Shown: positions 8,690 to 18,566, numbered from the stretch's first letter. The stretch is DNA of 64,000 nt from Tautonia marina (GCF_009177065.1 NZ_WEZF01000011.1:1-64000), one strand, 5' to 3'. Notes: generated by a model not told the origin, from the sequence alone. Translations and numbers: made by a program.

Positions 8690-9061
8690 ATGATCCCGAA
8701 CTACGGCTTCATCGGCCTCCTGCTGTTTGCGGCGATCGGCTTTGCCGTGGGTCCGCTCGTGCTGGTGGCGCTCATCGCCCCTCGCAAGCGGTCGGTCGAA
8801 AAGGGGGAGACCTACGAGTGCGGCGTCCGGACGACCGGCGAGACCTGGGTCCGCTTCCGCTTGCAGTATTACATCTACGCCATCCTGTTCGTCGTCTTCG
8901 ACATCGAGACGGTGTTCCTCTACCCCTGGGCCGTCAGCTACCTCGGCCTGGCCGAAATGGGATTCGGGCTGTTCGTCCTGGTGGAAATGGTGATCTTCCT
9001 GGCCATGCTCGCCGTGGGCCTGGCCTATGCGTGGGCGTCCGGCGACCTTCGCTGGGTGTAA
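8690..9061 (+). CDS. nuoA: NADH-quinone oxidoreductase subunit A
   Basis: 123 aa, normal family length. Three transmembrane helices (about 6-29, 62-83, 88-112). Diagnostic motifs: YECGVRTTGETWVRFRLQYY with the conserved Cys in the loop near the quinone cavity, and the acidic IFVVFDIETVFLYPWA-like segment (VVFDIETVFLYPW). Membrane-arm subunit that packs against NuoH, J and K. Followed 49 bp later by nuoH. Confidence 0.97.
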   Translation: MIPNYGFIGLLLFAAIGFAVGPLVLVALIAPRKRSVEKGETYECGVRTTGETWVRFRLQYYIYAILFVVFDIETVFLYPWAVSYLGLAEMGFGLFVLVEMVIFLAMLAVGLAYAWASGDLRWV

Positions 9062-9110
9062 CTCAACCGGGATCGCGACAGAGACTCCCGCCCGAAGGAG
9101 AGAAGGCTCC

Positions 9111-10424
9111 GTGATCGCCCCGCTGCTGGACCCGGTGTTCCTGCTGGCTTTTGCCGATGACGGTCTGCGACCGGCTGGGCTTGACGGGCCTGCCTGGCTT
9201 TACTGGCTCGGCTGGCTCCTGGTCTTCCTCGTCGTCTTCCCGGGGATTGTCGCCTACATCGTCCTGGCCGAGCGCAAGCTCGCCGGGCGGTTTCAGGACC
9301 GCATCGGCCCGAACCGGGTCGGTCCGTTCGGCCTCTTGCAGCCGATCGCCGATGCCATCAAGCTCGTGACCAAGGAGAACCTCGTCCCCCGATCAGCCGA
9401 CGCCTTCGTTCACCTGCTCGCACCGGTCTTGCTGATGGTCTCCTCCTTCCTGGTGCTGGCGGTCATTCCGTTCGGAGTTCGATCGACCGCTCGGGACATG
9501 ATCCCGTTCGGCATCGCCGAAGCCCCGGATGAAGCCTCCCGCTGGTATCCTGGCCTCGCGGCCGTCGATACGGCCTCAGGGCTGCTTTACCTGATCGCCG
9601 CGGCCAGCCTTTCGGTGCTCGGCATCTTCCTGGCCGGCTGGTCGAGCCGCAACAAGTTTGCCCTGATCGGCTCGATGCGGGGAGTGGCGCAGCTCGTCTC
9701 GTACGAGATTCCGCAGGTGCTTTCCCTCGTCCCGGTCATCCTCTGGACGGGGAGTTTGAGCCTCGTCGGCATCTTCAACGCCCAGCTCGACCAGGGGTGG
9801 TTCCTCTTCTCGCCGCCGGGGATCGCCGCCTTCGTGCTCCTGCTCATCGCCAGCATTGCCGAGGTCAATCGCGCTCCGTTCGACTTGCCCGAGGCCGAGT
9901 CGGAGATCATCGCCGGCTACCATACCGAGTATTCCGGCATGCGGTTCGGCCTCTTCTTCCTGGCCGAGTACCTGGCGATCTTCGGCATCTCGTGCGTGGC
10001 CGTCGCCCTCTTTCTCGGCGGCGGGACCTTGCCGGGAACGACCTGGCCGCTCGGGTCGATCGACTCGGTGATCCTGGCCAATGTCATCCTGATCGGCATC
10101 TTCGGCGTGAAGGTCGCCCTGATGATCTTCCTCGTCTTCTGGATCCGGGCCACCTTGCCCCGGATGCGAGTCGACCGCCTGATGAACTTCGCCTGGAAGG
10201 TCCTGATCCCGCTCTGCCTGGTCAACATCCTCGTGGCCGCCGCCTGGCTGGAGCTGGGCGTCCGGCGCGATCGGCCGTTGCTCGGCTGGCTCGTCACCCT
10301 GCCGGTCCTGATCGTCGCCATCGCCGGATTCGTCAGACTCTCCCGATCCGGAGGCCACGCGCCGGTCCTGGGCAAAACAACCCTGGCGCAACCGACTCCC
10401 ACCCCCTCGGGCTCCCTGCGATGA
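9111..10424 (+). CDS. nuoH: NADH-quinone oxidoreductase subunit H
   Basis: 437 aa from GTG 9111, which has GAAGGAG about 10 bp upstream; the frame is open from 9027 but that part overlaps nuoA. About eight transmembrane helices. Signatures include [20 protein letters not shown] and the acidic quinone-channel loop [15 protein letters not shown] followed by GYHTEYSGM. NuoH joins the Q-module to the proton-pumping arm. A Ser/Thr/Pro-rich tail follows the last helix. nuoJ starts 28 bp downstream. Confidence 0.97.
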   Translation: MIAPLLDPVFLLAFADDGLRPAGLDGPAWLYWLGWLLVFLVVFPGIVAYIVLAERKLAGRFQDRIGPNRVGPFGLLQPIADAIKLVTKENLVPRSADAFVHLLAPVLLMVSSFLVLAVIPFGVRSTARDMIPFGIAEAPDEASRWYPGLAAVDTASGLLYLIAAASLSVLGIFLAGWSSRNKFALIGSMRGVAQLVSYEIPQVLSLVPVILWTGSLSLVGIFNAQLDQGWFLFSPPGIAAFVLLLIASIAEVNRAPFDLPEAESEIIAGYHTEYSGMRFGLFFLAEYLAIFGISCVAVALFLGGGTLPGTTWPLGSIDSVILANVILIGIFGVKVALMIFLVFWIRATLPRMRVDRLMNFAWKVLIPLCLVNILVAAAWLELGVRRDRPLLGWLVTLPVLIVAIAGFVRLSRSGGHAPVLGKTTLAQPTPTPSGSLR

Positions 10425-10452
10425 GCCGAACCGCCACCGAGGACGCACGACC

Positions 10453-12240
10453 GTGAGCCCCCTTCAGCTCATCTTCCTGATCGTTTCGACCGTTGGCCTT
10501 TTGACGGCCCTGGGGACGGTGCTTGCCCGGAACCTCGTGCATGCGGCTCTGTTCCTGGTCGCCTTTTTCTTCACGGTCGCCTGTCAGTTCGTCCTGCTGG
10601 AGGCCGAGTTCCTCGCGGCGATGCAGGTGCTCATCTACATCGGGGCCGTTTCCATCCTCCTGCTGTTCGGGATCATGCTCACCCGGAACATCCAGGGAGA
10701 CGAGACGACGGGCGGTCACTGGGGGTGGAAGCTCCCGGCCGGCATCGTCGCCTTCGGGGTGCTCGGTGTCTTGCTGTTCGGGATCACGGCCGAACGTGGC
10801 CGACCGGGTCAGGAGTCGTGGGTCCGCATTAACTCCCGTCCCGGCGGGGTGAACCCCCGGATCGGCGGGCCAGACTCGCTCGCCCTGGCTTACAGCCCCA
10901 CAGGCCAGTTCATCGCCTCGGCCGACGCCGATGGACGTATCCGCCTCTGGACGATCGCCGGGCAACAACGATCAGTCCTGCACCTGGAGGGCCTCGCTCC
11001 CTCGGCCGTCACCTTCAGCCCCGACGCCTCACTGATCGCCGCGGCCGACGGCCAGGGTCGGGTCCGCGCCTGGCAAACCCTCAGCAACCGAACCATCCTC
11101 GACCGCTCCGGAGGCCTCCCCGGCTCCATCACGTCCGTGGCCGTCAGCCCCCCTCAATTCGAGGACGAAGGGGCGAACCTCATGGTCGCCACCGGCGGCG
11201 CTGACGGGATCGTCCGGGTCTGGGTCGGCCCTGATCCGGTCGAGATCGAGGCCCACAACGGCGCCGTGCTCGCCATGACCTTCACCTCCGAAGGGCACCT
11301 GGTCACCGCCGGGTCCGACCGCCGCGTCGTCACCTGGAACCTTCTGACCGGCGAATCGACCTCCATTCCTTCGTCCAGTGAAGGCCGGCCAATCGGCGCC
11401 CTGACGCTCGGCCTGGTGCCCCCTCCCGAGCCGGTTGCCTCCGATCCCCAGGGACCTCCACCGCCTCCGCCTCCTCCTCCGGCCGCGGGAGGGGTCTCTG
11501 GCCCCCTGGTGGCTGTCGCTTCGCTCGTCAGCGGCGAGCCGGGCCGATGGGATCTTCGGGTCCTGAACATTCCCGACCGCGCCGAGGTTACCCGTGTTGA
11601 GGGCCTGTCCGGCATTCCGATCGCCGTCTCCGTGGCCAGCGACGCCCGGCGGGTCGCCGCCCTCGTCTTGCCCGCTCCATCATCGGACAGCAACACCGAC
11701 ACCGAAGCCGACGAGAACGAGTCCCTCCCCACCGTCCAGGTCTGGCCGCTCGATCCCGAGGTCGCCCGTCGCGAACCGGTTGCGGTTGATTTGCCCGAGC
11801 CGGTTGGTCCCTTCTCGCAGATGGCCGCGGGTCCTCAAAGCGTTCGGCTGGCCCTGGCCCCCGAAGACGGCCCCATTCGCTTTTACGACGATCGGGACGG
11901 CGTCTGGACGGCATCCCGCAGTCCGACCAGCACCACGGCCACCGTCATCGCCGACATGCCCCGAGCCGTCGGCATGGAACTGATGACCCGATCGGTCGTC
12001 CCCTTCGAGGTCGCCGGCCTGATGCTGACGGCCGCCCTCGTTGGCGCCATCGTCCTGGCCCGCCAGGAACGCCGCGATGCGCCGAAGCTGCCCGACCCCC
12101 TGGCCGATCGCCTCGCATCGGGCCGGCCGATTCCCCCGAGCGGCCTAACCGGCGAGCCCGAACCGTCCCTGGCCGGTGCTTCCGAAGGTTCCCGAACCCC
12201 CGGCCGCTCCGAATCTCCCGGCGCAAGGTCCCCCCAATGA
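10453..12240 (+). CDS. nuoJ: NADH-quinone oxidoreductase subunit J with WD40-type propeller inserted before its last helix
   Basis: 595 aa against about 170-200 for ordinary NuoJ. Residues 1-112 are the first four NuoJ helices (4-24, 28-50, 54-77, 93-112), including VLIYIGAVSILLLFGIML with the conserved pi-bulge region. Residues about 125-500 are foreign to NuoJ. They hold WD40-like repeats: LALAYSPTGQFIASADADG...IRLWT (142-167), AVTFSPDASLIAAADGQG...VRAW (185-207), VATGGADGIVRVW (245-257), LVTAGSDRRVVTWN (283-296), then less regular blades broken by a ten-Pro run (335-343) and an acidic loop (411-424). NuoJ resumes at 504: AVGMELMTRSVVPFEVAGLM then AALVGAIVLARQE, the typical last helix. Both NuoJ halves are in one frame, so this is an insertion, not two genes. 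With the known five-helix topology the propeller would sit on the outer side. Stop overlaps nuoK start (ATGA). Confidence 0.93.
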   Translation: MSPLQLIFLIVSTVGLLTALGTVLARNLVHAALFLVAFFFTVACQFVLLEAEFLAAMQVLIYIGAVSILLLFGIMLTRNIQGDETTGGHWGWKLPAGIVAFGVLGVLLFGITAERGRPGQESWVRINSRPGGVNPRIGGPDSLALAYSPTGQFIASADADGRIRLWTIAGQQRSVLHLEGLAPSAVTFSPDASLIAAADGQGRVRAWQTLSNRTILDRSGGLPGSITSVAVSPPQFEDEGANLMVATGGADGIVRVWVGPDPVEIEAHNGAVLAMTFTSEGHLVTAGSDRRVVTWNLLTGESTSIPSSSEGRPIGALTLGLVPPPEPVASDPQGPPPPPPPPPAAGGVSGPLVAVASLVSGEPGRWDLRVLNIPDRAEVTRVEGLSGIPIAVSVASDARRVAALVLPAPSSDSNTDTEADENESLPTVQVWPLDPEVARREPVAVDLPEPVGPFSQMAAGPQSVRLALAPEDGPIRFYDDRDGVWTASRSPTSTTATVIADMPRAVGMELMTRSVVPFEVAGLMLTAALVGAIVLARQERRDAPKLPDPLADRLASGRPIPPSGLTGEPEPSLAGASEGSRTPGRSESPGARSPQ

Positions 12241-12575
12241 TCAGCAGTGGCGACATCCCCCTGAGCTGGTTCCTGATCTTCGCGGCCGCCGCCTTCGCCA
12301 TCGGCCTGTTCGGCGTGCTCTCTCGGCGCAACGCCATCGCCCTGTTGATGGCCGTCGAGATCATGCTCAACGCGGCCAATATCAACCTTGTCGCCTTCTG
12401 GCGGTTCAACGACGCGACCAGGCCCGAAGGCGGGCCGATCTCCGGCGTCATGCTGGCGATCTTCGTCATCACGCTCGCCGCGGCCGAGGTCGCTGTCGGC
12501 ATCGCCCTGATCCTGCTCTGTTACCGCCGCTGGCTCGCCGCCGACGTGGACCGTTACGACAGCATGGCGGGTTAA
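12237..12575 (+). CDS. nuoK: NADH-quinone oxidoreductase subunit K
   Basis: 112 aa, normal length, three helices. The two membrane glutamates of the proton path are in LLMAVEIMLNAANINL and LAAAEVAVGIALIL. Its ATG overlaps the nuoJ stop by 4 bp, so it is translationally coupled to the chimeric nuoJ; this argues that the chimera is expressed as part of the complex. Next is nuoN, 101 bp on, where most operons have nuoL and nuoM. Confidence 0.97.
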   Translation: MISSGDIPLSWFLIFAAAAFAIGLFGVLSRRNAIALLMAVEIMLNAANINLVAFWRFNDATRPEGGPISGVMLAIFVITLAAAEVAVGIALILLCYRRWLAADVDRYDSMAG

Positions 12576-12676
12576 CCGCCGACTCGACGTTGACTCGAAC
12601 CGATCGGCCGAGCCTTTCCTCGGCCGATCCTTCCCGAACGACCTTCCCCATTGTCCCCCGCGATCGGACCCCTCCC

Positions 12677-14401
12677 ATGCCCGCTTTTGCCGCCGAGCCG
12701 GTGAACCTCGGCCAGCTCTGGTCCCTGGCGGCTCCGCTCTGGCTGACCTTCTGGGGACTCGTCGTTCTGCTACTCGACGTCGCCTTGATGCGAGGCGCGT
12801 CGAGCCCTTCCCGCCGCAAACGGCTTGGCCTACTGTCCCTGCTCGGGCCGATCGGTGTGCTCGTCCTTCTGCTCACCCCCTTGCTCGTGCCCTCGGAGGT
12901 GGTCTCCGACCCCGATCCGACCCTCTTTTACGGCACGATCGCTGGCGACCTGCTCACCCAGTCATTCCACGCCCTGATCGCTCTCTTGCTGGCGATGGTG
13001 CTCGGCCTTTCCCTGACCTGGGACTTCACCGAGCACTGGGGACCGTATTACGCCCTGATGCTCTGGGCAGGCGTCGGCATGATGATCCTCGTCTCGGCCG
13101 AGGAGTTGCTCATCCTCCTCATCAGCCTGGAGATGATGACGATCTGCCTCTACCTCGCCTCTGCCTTTGAAAAATCACGCCTGCGGTCGTCCGAAGCGGG
13201 GATGAAATACTTCGTCTACGGCTCGGTCTGCTCGGCCCTCTTCCTGTTCGGCCTGAGCCTGATCTACGGTCTGACGGGCACAACCCACCTCGACGGCATC
13301 CGCAAGGTCCTGCTCGACCGCGTCGGGGGTGAGGTGTCGCTCGGGCTCGCCGGAGATGTCCTTGGCGGCACGGCCGTCCTGCTCGTCCTCGTCGGCTTCG
13401 GCTTCAAGATCGCCGCCGTCCCGTTTCACCAGTGGGCCCCCGACACCTACGAAGGTGCCCCGGCCCCCGTCTCGGCCTGGATTGCCTCCGGGTCGAAGGT
13501 CGCCGGCTTCGTCGCCCTGATGAAAGTCTTCTTGCACGCCCTCGGCCCCTGGGCCGGCACCGCTGGAACCGAGGGCGCCGGTGGCTGGGTTTTGATCCTC
13601 GCCCTGATCGCGGCCATCACGATGACCTTCGGCAACCTCGCCGCCCTCGGGCAGCGGAACCTCAAGCGCTTGCTCGCCTATTCTTCGATCGCCCACGCCG
13701 GGTACATCCTGGTCGGTGTCGTGGCCGCGGCCGTGACGATTCGGGTCGGCTCAACTCGCGGAGAAACGGCCGGCTCGGTCCTGTTCTATCTGGTCATCTA
13801 CAGCCTGACGACCGTCGGCGCCTTTGCCGTGGCCGCCTGGCTCGCCTCCGACAAGGGTCGAGACGACATCGACGATCTGAACGGTCTGGGCTTCTCCTCG
13901 CCCGGCCTGGCGGCCTGCATCGTCGTCTTGATGCTCTCGTTGATCGGCATGCCGCCAACGGCCGGTTTTTTTGCCAAGCTCTACCTCTTTCTGGAAGTGC
14001 TCAACGCCGATCCGACCGCCCGCCCGTTGCTGCTGACCCTGGTGGCTCTGGCCCTGGTCAACTCGGTGATCTCGGCCTTCTACTATGCCCGGGTCCTCCG
14101 CGCCATGTTCCTCCGCCAAGGAGACCGCGCCCCGAAGCCCGCGACGAGGGGGGTTGCCTGGCCGATCGGTCTGGCCACCCTGGTCGCCTTGGGCTTCGGC
14201 CTGGCCCCCACCCCCTTGCTCGACGCCATGCGAACGGCCGGTAGCTCGATGCTCGCCATCACCTTGCCCGCGACCGACCTCGACCGCGATCGTGAGCGTT
14301 CCGCCCCCGCTGCGATCCCCTCCGCGGCCACTGCCAATCCCGAGTCCGCCCCCACCTTCGCCCCCGCTCCCCGGATCGCGACCGCCCACCGCCGTCCGTG
14401 A
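12677..14401 (+). CDS. nuoN: NADH-quinone oxidoreductase subunit N
   Basis: 574 aa from ATG 12677; the frame is open upstream but overlaps nuoK. Antiporter-like proton-pumping subunit with about 14 helices. Signatures: AEELLILLISLEMMTICLYL (TM5 Glu), YFVYGSVCSALFLFG, FGFKIAAVPFHQWAPDTYEG with the key Lys, and LKRLLAYSSIAHAGYIL. The last 50 residues are Pro/Ala/Ser-rich and outside the family fold. It is the only antiporter-like subunit here, as NuoL and NuoM genes are missing from the operon. Confidence 0.96.
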   Translation: MPAFAAEPVNLGQLWSLAAPLWLTFWGLVVLLLDVALMRGASSPSRRKRLGLLSLLGPIGVLVLLLTPLLVPSEVVSDPDPTLFYGTIAGDLLTQSFHALIALLLAMVLGLSLTWDFTEHWGPYYALMLWAGVGMMILVSAEELLILLISLEMMTICLYLASAFEKSRLRSSEAGMKYFVYGSVCSALFLFGLSLIYGLTGTTHLDGIRKVLLDRVGGEVSLGLAGDVLGGTAVLLVLVGFGFKIAAVPFHQWAPDTYEGAPAPVSAWIASGSKVAGFVALMKVFLHALGPWAGTAGTEGAGGWVLILALIAAITMTFGNLAALGQRNLKRLLAYSSIAHAGYILVGVVAAAVTIRVGSTRGETAGSVLFYLVIYSLTTVGAFAVAAWLASDKGRDDIDDLNGLGFSSPGLAACIVVLMLSLIGMPPTAGFFAKLYLFLEVLNADPTARPLLLTLVALALVNSVISAFYYARVLRAMFLRQGDRAPKPATRGVAWPIGLATLVALGFGLAPTPLLDAMRTAGSSMLAITLPATDLDRDRERSAPAAIPSAATANPESAPTFAPAPRIATAHRRP

Positions 14402-14437
14402 TCGCTCCCTCACACCATCCCTTCGAGGACCGGCACC

Positions 14438-16225
14438 GTGCACGACGACTCCGAGACCGGCCCCGAGGTCGACGCCTGGGAACTCTTCGCTCTGGCCGCC
14501 TGCCAGCCGCTCCGAGGCCATCCGAACTGCTTCGTCGCCCCGCAGCTCGACCCCTCCGCCGCCGTCCGGGCGCTCAAGACCTACCTCCGCCCGAGGCCCG
14601 ACGAGCTCTTGCTGGCGATCATCGAGCAGCCGGGCCCGACCGGCCCCGTCCCCGCCTGCACGATCACCTCGCAACGCGTTTGCTGGCCCGGCGGCGACTC
14701 CCCCCGATCCGGTCACGCCCTTGCCTTCGACGAGCTTCCCGAATCGGTCCGGGTCGTCGGCAGCCTCGACACGACCCTCGACCTCGGCCACCGGCACTCC
14801 CTCCCCCTGCGATCCACCGAATCCAACGACGCGGCCGAGGCCCTGGCCGGTGTGCTCTCCACCCTCTCCCAGGCTCGACGCTCGGGCGATCTTGCCGGCT
14901 CGACCTCTCGCGACGCCCTGAACCGTGCCCGGGCCGAGATCGGCCACGTCGTCCGGCAAGCCGCCGCCTTGCATCAGGTGGATGGCGAGGTCCGCTCCTT
15001 CCAGGCCGACGTGCAGGCCGCCACGCCTCGGGTGGTGGTCACTCCCACGCTCATCGCCTCCTGCCTGATCGTCTTCGTGGCGATGGTCCTCTCGGGGATC
15101 TCGATCCTCAGCCCGAGCGTCCCGTCCCTGATTGCCTGGGGAGGCAACGTCGGCGCGGCCGTGGCGATCGACGGCCAGTTCTGGAGGCTCCTGACCTCCG
15201 TCTTCCTCCACGGCGGCATCATCCACCTGGCGGTCAACCTCTGGGTCCTCTCCCGAATCGGCCCGCTGGTGGAACGCCTGTACGGCAACGTCGGGTTTGC
15301 CTTGCTCTACCTGGCCGCCGGGCTGGGCGGGGCTCTGGCCAGTGCCTGGTGGCATCCGCTGGTCGTCAGTGTTGGGGCCTCGGGGGCGATCTTCGGCCTG
15401 ATCGGCGGTCTTGGGGCCTTCCTGCTCTCACACCGGGCGGCCATCCCGGCGCCGGTCGTCGCCAGTGTGCGGGGAGGGGTGATCGCCTTCGTTGTCTACA
15501 ACACCCTGTTCGGTCTGGCGATCCCGGGCATCGACAACGCCGCGCACCTCGGCGGCCTGGCCTCCGGATTCGTCGCCGGCCTGCTCCTCCAGCGCCCCTG
15601 GCCGGTCGCTCGCCCCACGGCCGGTCTGATCCGGCAACTGCTCGGCGGGCTGGCGGTCGCCTCGGCCTTGCTGCTGCTGGGTCAGTTCGTTAATGCTCAG
15701 GTCCGTCGCAATCCGGAAATCCTCGCACTGCTCGATCAGGAACTCCGCAAACCGTTGCGCGACTACCAAAACCTGGCCGAGGCCATGCGCCCGTCGCTCC
15801 AGCGTTTCGACACGATCAATACCGAACTCGACGACCTGCTCAATCGGATGCGCCAGACTCCCACCATCGAACCCACCGATCGCGCCCAGATCGACTCCTT
15901 GCTTGCCGAGGGAGACGCCAACCAGGCCGCTCTCTCTCAGATCGAGGCCGACGACCCCGACCTCCTCGCCATGCGAGACGCCATCCTCGCCGCCCAGGAG
16001 GCCCTGAACCGCTCGCTCCAGGCCCTCGCTCGTCACCTCGACCAGCCAGCCGAACACCCCGCGCTCGATGCCCCCGACGGCTTCCTCACCCTGCGCAACG
16101 AGAGCATCGAACAGGTCAACCGGTTCCAGCGACGCCGTCAAAACTACCTGAAAACGCACGGCCTCGTCGAAGTGCCCCCAGACGCCGCCGACGACGACGA
16201 AGCCCCGGATCCCCCGGCTCCGTGA
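14438..16225 (+). CDS. Rhomboid-family intramembrane serine protease with long C-terminal coiled coil
   Basis: 595 aa from GTG 14438 with GAGGA about 8 bp upstream. Residues 1-190 form a soluble N-terminal domain of unknown type. Residues 200-420 are the rhomboid membrane core: HGGIIHLAVNLW (His258, Asn267), catalytic Ser315 in GASGAIFG, catalytic His370 in DNAAHLGGLASG. Residues 420-575 are polar and heptad-like (DNA-free coiled-coil look, LLDQELRKPLRDYQNLAEAM) and end in an acidic Pro-rich tail. Rhomboids cut single-pass membrane proteins within the bilayer. It starts 36 bp after nuoN, so it may be read through from the complex I operon. The family is secure; the substrate is unknown. Confidence 0.9.
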   Translation: MHDDSETGPEVDAWELFALAACQPLRGHPNCFVAPQLDPSAAVRALKTYLRPRPDELLLAIIEQPGPTGPVPACTITSQRVCWPGGDSPRSGHALAFDELPESVRVVGSLDTTLDLGHRHSLPLRSTESNDAAEALAGVLSTLSQARRSGDLAGSTSRDALNRARAEIGHVVRQAAALHQVDGEVRSFQADVQAATPRVVVTPTLIASCLIVFVAMVLSGISILSPSVPSLIAWGGNVGAAVAIDGQFWRLLTSVFLHGGIIHLAVNLWVLSRIGPLVERLYGNVGFALLYLAAGLGGALASAWWHPLVVSVGASGAIFGLIGGLGAFLLSHRAAIPAPVVASVRGGVIAFVVYNTLFGLAIPGIDNAAHLGGLASGFVAGLLLQRPWPVARPTAGLIRQLLGGLAVASALLLLGQFVNAQVRRNPEILALLDQELRKPLRDYQNLAEAMRPSLQRFDTINTELDDLLNRMRQTPTIEPTDRAQIDSLLAEGDANQAALSQIEADDPDLLAMRDAILAAQEALNRSLQALARHLDQPAEHPALDAPDGFLTLRNESIEQVNRFQRRRQNYLKTHGLVEVPPDAADDDEAPDPPAP

Positions 16226-16327
16226 TCCCCCCTTGGCAACCGATCACCCCCAACGCGACAATGAACCCGGCGATCTCGTTTCACCAGGGTTCTCTTTCTT
16301 CCCCACCTTCGCCCGAAACCCAAGACC

Positions 16328-16762
16328 ATGGCCATCGTCCAGACGTTCGAGGCGTGCCTGCAAAGCCCCTATCTTCGCCGGGATGACTCGGCCGCCGATC
16401 GCGTCGGTGAGCTGCTCAACCGCGCCGCCGACCGGCTCGATGCCGCCGCCAACATCCAGGCCAATCCCAAAGGGGACCCGACCGACCTCTGCCTGATGAG
16501 CTACGAGGCCATGTTCTGCTGCCTCCGCGCCCTCGTCTATCAAAAAGGCTACCGAGAGGCCGGGCTCCGCTGCCTGATCCTCGCCTGCGAAGGACTCTAC
16601 GTTCGTCCCGGCCTGCTCGATGCCCAGCACCTCCGCACCTTCGAACGGGCCCAGGCCCTCCGGTTGGCCCCCGACGAGGCCCTCGACGCCGCTTCGGCCT
16701 TCGTCAAGCAGACCCTGGAGTTACTCCGCTCCGACGAACCATCCGACGCCGTCCGGCCTTGA
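16328..16762 (+). CDS. Small all-helical protein, HEPN/TPR-like, unknown function
   Basis: 144 aa, predicted nearly all helix: SAADRVGELLNRAADRLDAA, then YEAMFCCLRALVYQKGYREA and GLRCLILACEGLYV. The pattern of helices with an early Tyr-Glu-Ala and Leu-rich pairs resembles HEPN proteins, but the HEPN RNase motif R-x4-6-H is not seen. It follows the rhomboid gene by 102 bp on the same strand. Function is not assigned. Confidence 0.7.
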   Translation: MAIVQTFEACLQSPYLRRDDSAADRVGELLNRAADRLDAAANIQANPKGDPTDLCLMSYEAMFCCLRALVYQKGYREAGLRCLILACEGLYVRPGLLDAQHLRTFERAQALRLAPDEALDAASAFVKQTLELLRSDEPSDAVRP

Positions 16763-16900
16763 CCATCCGGCCCGGATCTGACAGAACACCCCTTCCACCC
16801 CGTGCCGAGCGAACCGCCCTCGCCACCCCTTTCGAAGGCGATCGACGGTTCGCAACGCCCGGGGGCGGGACGGAATCGCGGTGAACACCGCTGAGTCCTC

Positions 16901-18496
16901 ATGGATGGGGAGTCCGGCATGGGCAGCCAGGAGTCGAGGCCCGCGACCACGCGGAGCAATCTTCCGCCGCATCGCTGGCATCGCGTCGAGGATCCGGATC
17001 GGGAGGCCGTCGTCGGGGCGTACGAGGCGGTCATCGCCGGCGCCGGCCCGGCGGGCCTGACCGCCGCCCTCGAACTGACCCGGCACGGCCGCCGTTGCGT
17101 CGTGGTCGAGGCCGATCCGCACCTCGTCGGCGGCATCAGTCGTACCGATGTTTATAAAGGCTACCGCTTCGACATCGGCGGCCACCGCTTCTTTTCCAAA
17201 AGTCCCGAGGTCAACGCCTTCTGGGACGAGGTCCTCGGCGACCAGTTCCTCCGCCGTCCTCGCCTGAGCCGCATCTACTACGATCGCAAATTCTTTCACT
17301 ACCCGCTCCGCCCGGTCGACGCCCTTCGCAAGCTCGGCCCCATCCGGTCGGCCCGCATCCTCGCCAGCTACCTCAAGGCCCGGATGAAGCCGATCGAGCC
17401 CGAACGCAGCTTCGAAGACTGGATCGTCAACCGCTTCGGCCGCACCCTCTTCGACATTTTCTTCAAGACCTACACCGAAAAGGTCTGGGGGATGCCCACC
17501 TCCGCCATCTCGGCCGACTGGGCCGCCCAGCGCATCAAGGGGCTCAGCCTCATCAAGGCCGCGCTCAGTGCCCTCCGCATCGGCCTGCCCAGCCGGGGCG
17601 GCGAGGTCGTCAAGACACTCATCGAGGAATTCAAATATCCCCGCCTCGGCCCCGGCCAGATGTGGGAAGCCGTCCGCGACCGTGTCCAGGACGGCGGCGG
17701 TTCCGTCCAGCTCGGCCGTCGCGTCGACCGCATCGAGCACGACGGCCGCTCGATCAACGCCTTCGTCAGCGTCGATCCCGAGGGCCGCACCACCCGCTAT
17801 CTCGGTCGGCACTTCCTCTCGACCATGCCGATCCGCCACCTCATCAACGCCATGAGCCCCGCCGCCCCCGACGAGGTCCGCGAGGCCGCTTCCGGGCTCC
17901 GCTATCGCGACTTCCTCACCGTCGTCCTCATTGTTAACCGCGCCGAGACATTCCCTGATACGTGGATCTATGTCCATGATCCTTGCGTCCGACTCGGCCG
18001 CGTCCAGAACTTCAAGAACTGGTCGCCCGAGATGGTGCCCGACCCGAACACCTCGAGCCTCGGCCTCGAATACTTCTGCTTCGAAGGGGATGACCTCTGG
18101 GGCATGAGTGACACCGACCTGATCGACCTCGGCCGCCGCGAGATCGACACCATCGGCCTCGTCCCGGCCTCCTCCGTCATCGACGGCTGCGTCGTCCGGA
18201 TGCCCAAGGCCTACCCCGTCTACGACGACTCCTACCGCGACCGCGTGGCCATCATCCGCCGCTGGCTCTCCCGGTTCGACAACCTCGAACTCGCCGGCCG
18301 CAACGGAATGCACAAGTACAACAATCAAGACCACTCGATGATGACTGCCCTCCTGGCCGCGCGGAACATCCTCGGCCTCGGCTCGTACGACACCTGGAAG
18401 GTCAACACCGACGCCGAATACCACGAGGAAGGCGGTGACGACGCCTCCGCCGACCTCGCCGGTCGCGCCGTCCCCCGCCGGGTCGAGGCCGCCTGA
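16901..18496 (+). CDS. NAD(P)/FAD-dependent amine-oxidase-like oxidoreductase
   Basis: 531 aa. The FAD dinucleotide motif is [10 protein letters not shown] at 47-56 with the ribose-binding acidic residue Glu70 (CVVVEAD). Next is [15 protein letters not shown], typical of the HemY/UDP-galactopyranose mutase-like group that occurs in polysaccharide gene sets. The second FAD contact is near the C-terminus ([20 protein letters not shown]). It probably acts on a nucleotide sugar or polyprenyl-linked substrate; the true substrate cannot be read. About 40 residues precede the FAD motif, so a later start is possible. It is convergent with the next gene across an inverted repeat. Confidence 0.88.
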   Translation: MDGESGMGSQESRPATTRSNLPPHRWHRVEDPDREAVVGAYEAVIAGAGPAGLTAALELTRHGRRCVVVEADPHLVGGISRTDVYKGYRFDIGGHRFFSKSPEVNAFWDEVLGDQFLRRPRLSRIYYDRKFFHYPLRPVDALRKLGPIRSARILASYLKARMKPIEPERSFEDWIVNRFGRTLFDIFFKTYTEKVWGMPTSAISADWAAQRIKGLSLIKAALSALRIGLPSRGGEVVKTLIEEFKYPRLGPGQMWEAVRDRVQDGGGSVQLGRRVDRIEHDGRSINAFVSVDPEGRTTRYLGRHFLSTMPIRHLINAMSPAAPDEVREAASGLRYRDFLTVVLIVNRAETFPDTWIYVHDPCVRLGRVQNFKNWSPEMVPDPNTSSLGLEYFCFEGDDLWGMSDTDLIDLGRREIDTIGLVPASSVIDGCVVRMPKAYPVYDDSYRDRVAIIRRWLSRFDNLELAGRNGMHKYNNQDHSMMTALLAARNILGLGSYDTWKVNTDAEYHEEGGDDASADLAGRAVPRRVEAA

Positions 18497-18566
18497 ACCC
18501 GGCCTCGGTTCCCTCGCTCCTGACTCATTCCCGATCGAGCGCGATGCAGAACACAGAAAGCCTCTT

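Noticed and set aside
12576-12676. A hidden or broken nuoL/nuoM between nuoK and nuoN
   Set aside because: The gap is only 101 bp and holds no antiporter-like residues, so the genes are absent here rather than missed.
13751-15355. Leftward open frame of 534 codons
   Set aside because: Antisense to nuoN and the rhomboid gene; Gly/Arg/Asp-rich without any motif.
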